Shown: in pieces, positions 58,828-64,000 of the stretch
Layout of the letters: each line of letters opens with the position of its first letter
How positions within the stretch are numbered: the stretch's first letter is position 1
DNA from: Deltaproteobacteria bacterium
GTDB lineage: Bacteria; Bdellovibrionota; Bdellovibrionia; Bdellovibrionales; JAMPXM01
Direction of reading: 5' to 3'
Length of the DNA stretch: 64,000 nt
Assembly: GCA_017302795.1 (NCBI GenBank)
Contig: JAFLCB010000008.1
Location: 62,001 to 126,000 of the forward strand
Notes under the pieces: generated by a model
The model's database searches: none
What the model was told of the DNA's origin: nothing
The model's input: the letters and a program-made list of their open reading frames with translations, nothing else
Program-made: the position numbers and the translations under genes

Positions 58828-59230
58828 ATAGACTAGCGAACTGATCTATGGGATAGACGCCGCGGATATCATCGGCATTCCCATAATTTTGATCGGGACC
58901 AGCGCTTGTCACGACGATTTCCCTTTTTCGTTTATTGTAAGTCAGCGTATACGCCTTCCCCCATTGGTCGAGTGAAGTGTCGCGGTTGATGTTGTTGGTG
59001 GTCCGCATATTTTTTCGAAGATAGTCAGAGAAATCCTCGGAGCGGGGATGGGACCCATCAATCGTGTCGAGATAAACCATTTTGGTGATATCGCTGATCT
59101 CTTGTTGGGTCGCAACGACCTTTGTTGCCTCCATAACTTTGGCGATCTGAGCTTTTATATTGGGGCTGGAGGCTGCCGCACCACCTGCGACAGTGATCAT
59201 CGGAATTAACTTTACAATTGCATCAATCAC
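58826..59230 (-). CDS. GspG-like C-terminal domain protein
   Basis: 134 residues. The C-terminal part matches the Ca-binding end of type II secretion major pseudopilins (GspG): DQWGKAYTLTY, then TSAGPDQNYGNADDI, with the Asp residues that ligate calcium. The N-terminus (LIPMITVAGGAAAS) is a short hydrophobic segment rather than a full prepilin leader with Phe-Thr-Leu-Ile-Glu, so it is not a normal pseudopilin. It overlaps the start of the cNMP-binding fusion gene's stop by 4 bases (same operon, downstream), suggesting the two products act together. Confidence 0.65.
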   Translation of the reverse strand: MIDAIVKLIPMITVAGGAAASSPNIKAQIAKVMEATKVVATQQEISDITKMVYLDTIDGSHPRSEDFSDYLRKNMRTTNNINRDTSLDQWGKAYTLTYNKRKREIVVTSAGPDQNYGNADDIRGVYPIDQFASL

Positions 59231-61371
59231 GTAGCGCTTCCTTGTACATTGCGATTTTCAGAAACAGTTTCCAAGTAAAGGGCGATCGCCGCGTTCTGAG
59301 ATAAAACCTGCCAGAACTGTTGAGCCGTTAGCTTCAAAAGGCGGCAAGGCTCTTTGGTAAGGACGCTGGCAGATCTTGGTGAATTCAGAATCAAAGCCAT
59401 TTCGCCAAAGAAGTCCCCTTGCGCAAGTTCAGCGATAACTCTTCCGTTCGTGATGACATCAACGGCGCCGCGAATGAGGAGGTAGAAGTCCTTGTCAGTT
59501 CGGCCCTGCTCAATTACCTGACGGCCAGCGGCGACGCTAAGAACTTCCCCCTGATTGAAAAACAGACTCACGACTTCCTTGGGCGCTTCGCGGAATAATT
59601 CACTCGACGAAACATACTGTCCAAGTAAGAGTCGATCGAGGAAAGCGTCAGCACTTGCTTTGAGGTTTTGGTGATTTAACAATTCGTCGATCACTTTTCG
59701 CGGGATTGCTAAAATCCTACAGACGGAAGTCGTCACGACATCGGCCGATCTGGCTGTGTTGGCCAGCAAAGTATTTTCGCCGAAGACAGTAGGCGCCTTT
59801 AGAGTTGCGACTTTCTGAACTGCGCCGGTTGACTGCCGCTTATGAACGGCAACGTCTCCTTCGAGTAAAACGAAGAGTTCATCGCTGAAAGTTTCTTGAA
59901 CGATAATGTGAGCGCCGGGCGCAACTTTTCGCAGCTCCGACTTGCCGATCAAGAACAAGAGGACATCGCGATTCAGACTTGCAAAGAGGGGGATATTGGC
60001 AATCGAATCCGCCACTAGTTCGGCGTTTTCCATCACTTCAGTCTGCGTGTGCCGTTTCGATTGTTTCACAAATCGTTTGGTCTTTAGGGGGTGCAAGATG
60101 TTGGTGATAACGATTCGGAACAAATCAAAGACGAGGTAAAGAAAACTGAGAGCGAGGGCCAATCCTAAAATCGTTGCTGCGAGCAGCTCCGCGAACGGTC
60201 CGTTTTTATACGTTTCCAAGGCTCTTGAAATTAAAATTGAATCGTTGCGAGTGATCAACGACAGCATTAAATTGTAAGAGACCATCGTCCAAGTGATCGC
60301 CATCGTCGAATAGGCCGTGTAAATACCAGAATCTGCGATTTGTTCTGATTTTGTAGAGATAGAAAATAGGCCACGGTTTTTTAAGTAGGGAAGTAGCTCA
60401 ACTGCTGACCGTTGGTTGTAGACGATGTTGAAGAAACTAGAGAGATCGGACTTTCGGAATGGATTGAGGTCGATAATCGCAAGAACAGCAGAAACCCAAA
60501 ACAGATCGTCCAGCAGTGGCCAATTGGGCGCAAAGGTCGTTGAAATTGCAGAGGCTGCCGAGAAGACGAAAAAATAAGAGCAGCCGACAGCCACAAATGC
60601 TAAGGTTCCCATTCGGCGTCCGCCCGCCATGTAGATTTTGTCGTCATTGCTTTTTAGCGCTAGATAAAACAAGCCCAGTTCAAGTTGTAGCGGGCTACGT
60701 GCACCCGTAAGCAGCAATGTCAGAAGACTTTTGATCAAAGTTTTTGCGGTAATGAGAGTGGAAGCGGCGGCAAAAAAGAAAACCAGGCCTTTTACGTAAC
60801 TGTCGTCGATTTTTAAAAAACCGGCTGGCACATCTGCTTGTCCAAGAGCTATTGCGCCGATCATGAAGCTGAGGGTCACGAGCATTGTGCCCACAGCTGC
60901 CATAATGAAGGCAATCATCGACGGCTGCGTAATAAGTTTTCCGGAAAGAATTTCGATGCTAAAGATTGCGCGAGTCAGCCATATCGGTTTTCGCTCAAAC
61001 ATTTCTGCACGTTCGGCGGCATCGGAAGTCATCAAATGTTCGGCTCCCTCAAGACAGCCCTGCGTCTGAAGTTTTTGGAGCGTCGTGAAGAAGGTTTTAA
61101 AAGGTACCCGGCCGTGTGTGCGATGAAGAGATTCAAGTATTTCGGGAATTGTTTTGAATCCGTCGAGGAGCGGCAATATATCCCCGGCGGCATTTGGCAG
61201 AGAAACCTGACTGCGCCCATCGGACAGTTCGAACAGCAGTGGCGCGCTGCTAGGAACCGCCCCCGTGCCCGACGCTAATTGGCTAAAAATGTGGCCTTGT
61301 TTCAGGCGTGGTCGCATGTGCTGAAGCGACTGAGATTCTGGTGAATTCTGATTTTGTGGATTACTTGCCAT
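59227..61371 (-). CDS. PqqD-like / degenerate M50-like membrane protein with two cyclic-nucleotide-binding domains
   Basis: 714 residues from ATG 61371. Residues ~35-110 resemble a PqqD-like winged helix (LLDGFKTIPEILESL). Residues ~120-430 hold about seven membrane helices with a site-2-protease-like layout; the second signature, DLNPFRKSDLSSFFNIV near residue 307, matches the NPxxxxDG(Y) segment, but the position expected for HExxH reads TAKTLIKSL, so the protease site seems lost. Residues ~464-570 and ~590-690 are two CRP-like domains, each with a phosphate-binding cassette (FGENTLLANTARSA; FGEMALILNSPRSA). It may sense cAMP or c-di-GMP-class nucleotides in the membrane. The function is unknown. 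Confidence 0.8.
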   Translation of the reverse strand: MASNPQNQNSPESQSLQHMRPRLKQGHIFSQLASGTGAVPSSAPLLFELSDGRSQVSLPNAAGDILPLLDGFKTIPEILESLHRTHGRVPFKTFFTTLQKLQTQGCLEGAEHLMTSDAAERAEMFERKPIWLTRAIFSIEILSGKLITQPSMIAFIMAAVGTMLVTLSFMIGAIALGQADVPAGFLKIDDSYVKGLVFFFAAASTLITAKTLIKSLLTLLLTGARSPLQLELGLFYLALKSNDDKIYMAGGRRMGTLAFVAVGCSYFFVFSAASAISTTFAPNWPLLDDLFWVSAVLAIIDLNPFRKSDLSSFFNIVYNQRSAVELLPYLKNRGLFSISTKSEQIADSGIYTAYSTMAITWTMVSYNLMLSLITRNDSILISRALETYKNGPFAELLAATILGLALALSFLYLVFDLFRIVITNILHPLKTKRFVKQSKRHTQTEVMENAELVADSIANIPLFASLNRDVLLFLIGKSELRKVAPGAHIIVQETFSDELFVLLEGDVAVHKRQSTGAVQKVATLKAPTVFGENTLLANTARSADVVTTSVCRILAIPRKVIDELLNHQNLKASADAFLDRLLLGQYVSSSELFREAPKEVVSLFFNQGEVLSVAAGRQVIEQGRTDKDFYLLIRGAVDVITNGRVIAELAQGDFFGEMALILNSPRSASVLTKEPCRLLKLTAQQFWQVLSQNAAIALYLETVSENRNVQGSAT

Positions 61372-61463
61372 AATGGCCCTTATTGTAACGAGACCATGGG
61401 GGCACGAATCAAAGGAAAAGAAGCGTTGCGCGATTGACGTTCGGCTTTTGGCCCGGTGCAATC

Positions 61464-62291
61464 ATGCTTATGGCAGATCTATTTTCTAAGTTTATATCGA
61501 TGTTCATGGGGTCCGGAGCGCCCGGAAAATCAAAAGCAAGCGGCGATGGACCAACGTCGAGCGACGCAAATAAGGCGCTAGCTTATGGTTCGGATCCTCG
61601 CCGTTACAAGCGGGCGACTTTGCTCGTCGGAAGCATTTCTTCTCTCCACACGCAGCTTGCGTCCGCAACGGCCCAGTACAGGGGGCGAAGCTTTCCGGTT
61701 TTAGATCTTAGTCACACTGGTCTTGCACTTCAGCGCGAGGAGATTGCTGATCATGAACTTCCCGATGTGACAAAAACAGAGCCGATGTCGGTCACCCTTG
61801 GTCTTTTCAATCCAGTGGCGGTGCAAGTGGCCCTTGTGCGACACTCGGAACGAGTCCTTGCCTTCGAATTTTCGAACATGTCAACGGAAGGTCGTCTCGC
61901 GATCGATAAGTTTCTTGATCCGAAAATGATTGGCCTTAACATGCGCCCCGTTGATCGCGCTTTCTTCTCGCCCGGGGAAACTTTTTCGATTTGGTATTGT
62001 GGACCGCGGGACACGAATTTCTTTTTGTGGATGAGTGGTGGAAAGGTTGACCGTTCGATCATTCAAATGGGTGAAGATCAGTTTGCTCTTGCGCCTTCGA
62101 ATGTATCGGGAGTTCGCTTTGTGCGGCAGACCTCCGACGGATCCAGTAAAAAAGAAGATGCGGCTACACTTCGGACCTCCGTCCTCTTTGCATTGGATGT
62201 TGCACTCCAGGTTCGGGACGGGAGCGACGCTGTTGCCGGCCTTGTGAAGCTTCTGACGGAGGCGGCAGACTCTCTTCAAACTGGTAGTTAA
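61464..62291 (+). CDS. PilZ-like cytoplasmic protein
   Basis: I use ATG 61464. After a Gly/Ser-rich N-terminal part, residues ~45-135 look PilZ-like: RRYKRATLLVGSIS, an Asp-Leu-Ser-x-x-Gly motif (LDLSHTGLAL), and strands SVTLGLFNPVAVQVALVRHS. The remaining ~140 residues are mixed with Trp/Phe-rich strands. The D-x-S-x-x-G-type motif is the main evidence; the Arg-rich stretch is only partly conserved, so c-di-GMP binding is uncertain. It is first in an operon with a thioesterase and glpX. Confidence 0.7.
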   Translation: MLMADLFSKFISMFMGSGAPGKSKASGDGPTSSDANKALAYGSDPRRYKRATLLVGSISSLHTQLASATAQYRGRSFPVLDLSHTGLALQREEIADHELPDVTKTEPMSVTLGLFNPVAVQVALVRHSERVLAFEFSNMSTEGRLAIDKFLDPKMIGLNMRPVDRAFFSPGETFSIWYCGPRDTNFFLWMSGGKVDRSIIQMGEDQFALAPSNVSGVRFVRQTSDGSSKKEDAATLRTSVLFALDVALQVRDGSDAVAGLVKLLTEAADSLQTGS

Positions 62292-62294
62292 ACG

Positions 62295-62750
62295 GTGAAT
62301 CAGCATGTCTATCAATTTGTTTACCGAGCGCAGTTTTTTGACACGGATGCCATGGGTGTCGTTCATCACTCAAACTACATTCGCATCATGGAAATTGCCC
62401 GAGGGGCCTGGTTAAGAGAGCTTGGCGCTATGCAGCTGCACATTCCGTATGGGCCGATGGTGCTTGGCGTAACAAACGTCAATGTGGACTTTCGACGATC
62501 TGCAAAATTTGATGATGAACTCACCGTGCAGCTTCAGGGGCGTCTAAATGGTTCGCTTTTGGAAATTCGATACGCGATTTGGCTTGATCGAATTCGCGAT
62601 TTCGCTTGTTTCGGTTCGACGGAGCTGGCGCTGTTGAGGGCCGACACGCTAGTTCCAACGCGATTTCCAATGGAATGGCGGACGCGATTGCGTGAATTGC
62701 CATGGAATGAGGCATGGCCGAAGTGCTTGCGAGAAATCCCAAAGACGTAA
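62295..62750 (+). CDS. YbgC-like hotdog-fold acyl-CoA thioesterase
   Basis: GTG 62295 follows the preceding stop by 3 bases. The hotdog-fold active-site segment FFDTDAMGVVHHSNYIR (residues 14-30) with its catalytic Asp18 is characteristic of YbgC/4-hydroxybenzoyl-CoA thioesterases. Later strands (VTNVNVDFRRSAKFDDELTV, LEIRYAIW) fit the fold. At 151 residues it is usual. It hydrolyses acyl-CoA or acyl carrier thioesters in the cytoplasm; natural substrate unknown. It is in an operon with the PilZ-like and glpX genes. Confidence 0.9.
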   Translation: MNQHVYQFVYRAQFFDTDAMGVVHHSNYIRIMEIARGAWLRELGAMQLHIPYGPMVLGVTNVNVDFRRSAKFDDELTVQLQGRLNGSLLEIRYAIWLDRIRDFACFGSTELALLRADTLVPTRFPMEWRTRLRELPWNEAWPKCLREIPKT

Positions 62751-62834
62751 AACCAAATTCCGGTACCCAGGTGGACATGTTAACGGGTATACCCGGATTC
62801 TTATATTGTTAATGGCTATGGGGGCACATGAACT

Positions 62835-63842
62835 ATGGATCGTAACCTGGCACTCGAATTTGTCCGCATAACCGAAGCGGCCGCGCTTGCAAGTTCGCGC
62901 TGGATGGGACGTGGTGATGAAAAGGCGGCTGATCAGGCGGCAGTGGACGCCATGCGCCGAGCCTTTAACAGTGTTCGAATCTCGGGGACGGTTGTGATTG
63001 GCGAGGGCGAACGGGACGAAGCGCCGATGCTCTACATCGGAGAGAAAGTGGGCTTTGAAGGGCCCGATGCACCTGCCGTTGATATCGCCTTAGATCCGCT
63101 TGAAGGGACTACGATATGTGCTCAAGGTGGCGTCGGCGCCACGTCCGTTATTGCAGTCGCCGAGCGCGGATGCTTTCTACATGCGCCCGATACTTACATG
63201 GATAAAATCGCCTGTGGCCCAGGCGCGCGCGGACAAATCGATATTGAAGCACCGCCGGAAGTGAATATTAAAAATGTTGCGAAAGCCTTGGGGAAAGACG
63301 TCTCTGACATGACAGTCGTGATTCTCCATCGGCCGCGACACGAAGCGCTGATCAATAGCGTTCGGAAAACAGGGGTCCGAATTCAATTGATTGGCGACGG
63401 CGATGTTTCGGCGGCTGTCGCGACGGGAAATCTTGCGTCGGGCATCGATCTTCTTTTGGGGGTCGGCGGCGCTCCGGAAGGAGTCATTTCCGCAGCGGCG
63501 CTGACTTGTATGGGCGGTGACTTTCAAGGGCGTTTAAAGTTTCGCAGTGATGATGAACGAAAGCGCGCCGATCGAATGGGAATGAAGAATCCCGAGATGG
63601 CTCTTCGGCTCACGGATCTCTGCCATGGACCAGTGATGTTTTGTGCCACTGGTATAACTACGGGCCCACTTTTGAAGGGAGTTAGTTTCCTTCCTGGACA
63701 CCGGGCCTCAACTCACTCAATTGTGATGCGATCGGCAACCGGCACAATTCGCACAATCGAGGCCGAGCACCAGCTAGAGAAAAAACCGGATGGCATGAAG
63801 CTCGAGGATATGAATCGGCACGTTCCCCGCGCTGGAGTATAG
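62835..63842 (+). CDS. glpX: Fructose-1,6-bisphosphatase, class II (GlpX)
   Basis: Gluconeogenic phosphatase converting fructose 1,6-bisphosphate to fructose 6-phosphate. Metal and substrate motifs of GlpX are GEGERDEAPML (near residue 58), DIALDPLEGTT (near 83), and the Asp/Glu-rich GVGGAPEGVISAAALTCMGGDFQGRL near 212-238. The N-terminus MDRNLALEFVRITEAAALASSRWMGRGDE is typical. At 335 residues it is full length. It is preceded by a thioesterase gene and followed, 3 bases on, by a Cys-rich protein gene. Confidence 0.96.
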   Translation: MDRNLALEFVRITEAAALASSRWMGRGDEKAADQAAVDAMRRAFNSVRISGTVVIGEGERDEAPMLYIGEKVGFEGPDAPAVDIALDPLEGTTICAQGGVGATSVIAVAERGCFLHAPDTYMDKIACGPGARGQIDIEAPPEVNIKNVAKALGKDVSDMTVVILHRPRHEALINSVRKTGVRIQLIGDGDVSAAVATGNLASGIDLLLGVGGAPEGVISAAALTCMGGDFQGRLKFRSDDERKRADRMGMKNPEMALRLTDLCHGPVMFCATGITTGPLLKGVSFLPGHRASTHSIVMRSATGTIRTIEAEHQLEKKPDGMKLEDMNRHVPRAGV

Positions 63843-63845
63843 AAT

Positions 63846-64000
63846 TTGGCGACACTCAATTGCTTTGAATGTGGAGCGGTCGTTGATTTTGGAGCTCTGC
63901 AGGTTCCGGGGCGCCGAGATGAGTGTGAGAAGTGTCGTGCGGACGTCCATGTTTGCCGAAACTGTCGACATTACGATCCGAAATCGTACAATGAATGTCG
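63846..64000 (+). CDS. Zinc-ribbon protein, partial (cut by the window end)
   Basis: TTG 63846 comes 3 bases after the glpX stop, with GGAG just upstream. The visible 51 residues contain CFEC, CEKC and CRNCRHYDP followed by a further Cys, a typical double zinc-ribbon/rubredoxin-like pattern. The rest is outside the window. Co-transcription with glpX is likely. Function unknown. Confidence 0.7.
   Translation, partial: MATLNCFECGAVVDFGALQVPGRRDECEKCRADVHVCRNCRHYDPKSYNEC

Noticed and set aside
1-64000. Prophage, insertion sequence or integrative element
   Set aside because: No transposase, integrase, phage structural gene or flanking attachment repeats were seen; the tRNA-Gly has no adjacent integrase or repeated 3' end.

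Overview
The window looks like chromosomal DNA of a Gram-negative predatory-type or delta-proteobacterial bacterium, most likely a member of the Bdellovibrionota. This is an inference from gene content, not from a marker gene. The support is a carotenoid operon next to an ABC-2 exporter, many exported proteins and lipoproteins (one with an F-Q-N-C lipobox), Cys-paired RCC1-like propellers, PilZ-like proteins, an AidB-like acyl-CoA dehydrogenase, and a MoxR/DUF58/transglutaminase cluster. No prophage, insertion sequence, CRISPR array or rRNA operon is visible. One tRNA-Gly(GCC) lies at 54.4-54.5 kb.

Layout. 0-7.3 kb: carotenoid synthesis (probable prenyl synthase end, crtI, crtB, an uncharacterised membrane protein; on the other strand a membrane hydroxylase and an ABC-2 exporter; then crtY). 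7.4-16.8 kb: exported and envelope proteins (degenerate subtilase, Tyr/Trp-tailed protein, lipoproteins, an EEP-family hydrolase, a beta-barrel, DedA, cyclophilin) plus a THUMP rRNA methyltransferase. 17-29 kb: AidB-like dehydrogenase, the MoxR-DUF58-TgpA operon, DMT, MFS and ABC transporters, and an M20 peptidase. 29-38 kb: an accessory block of secreted proteins (two-domain lipoprotein, 714-residue exported protein, clan-CD peptidase-like protein, tandem 14-repeat propellers). 38-53 kb: M23 peptidase, OmpR-type regulator with a divergent unusual kinase, Sua5, Lon-N protein, HrpB, PilZ protein, a frameshifted beta-barrel gene, and a PAS kinase divergent from ppk2. 54-64 kb: tRNA-Gly, pgsA, a candidate structured small RNA, a YceD-family protein, a degenerate M50-like protein with two cyclic-nucleotide-binding domains, and a PilZ-like/thioesterase/glpX operon.

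Points that stand out: (1) four convergent gene pairs have direct repeats in the gap between their stop codons, each reaching the minus-strand stop; (2) an orphan ~210-nt transcription unit at 56.84-57.05 kb has a strong ribosome-binding site, a 17-codon reading frame whose start codon sits in a hairpin, and a textbook terminator; (3) a PqqD-like/dead site-2-protease-like/double cNMP-binding fusion is coupled to a GspG-like C-terminal domain; (4) paired 14-repeat secreted propellers lie beside a putative clan-CD peptidase; (5) a one-base frameshift splits an outer-membrane barrel gene. Functions were assigned by reading motifs, and no database search was possible.
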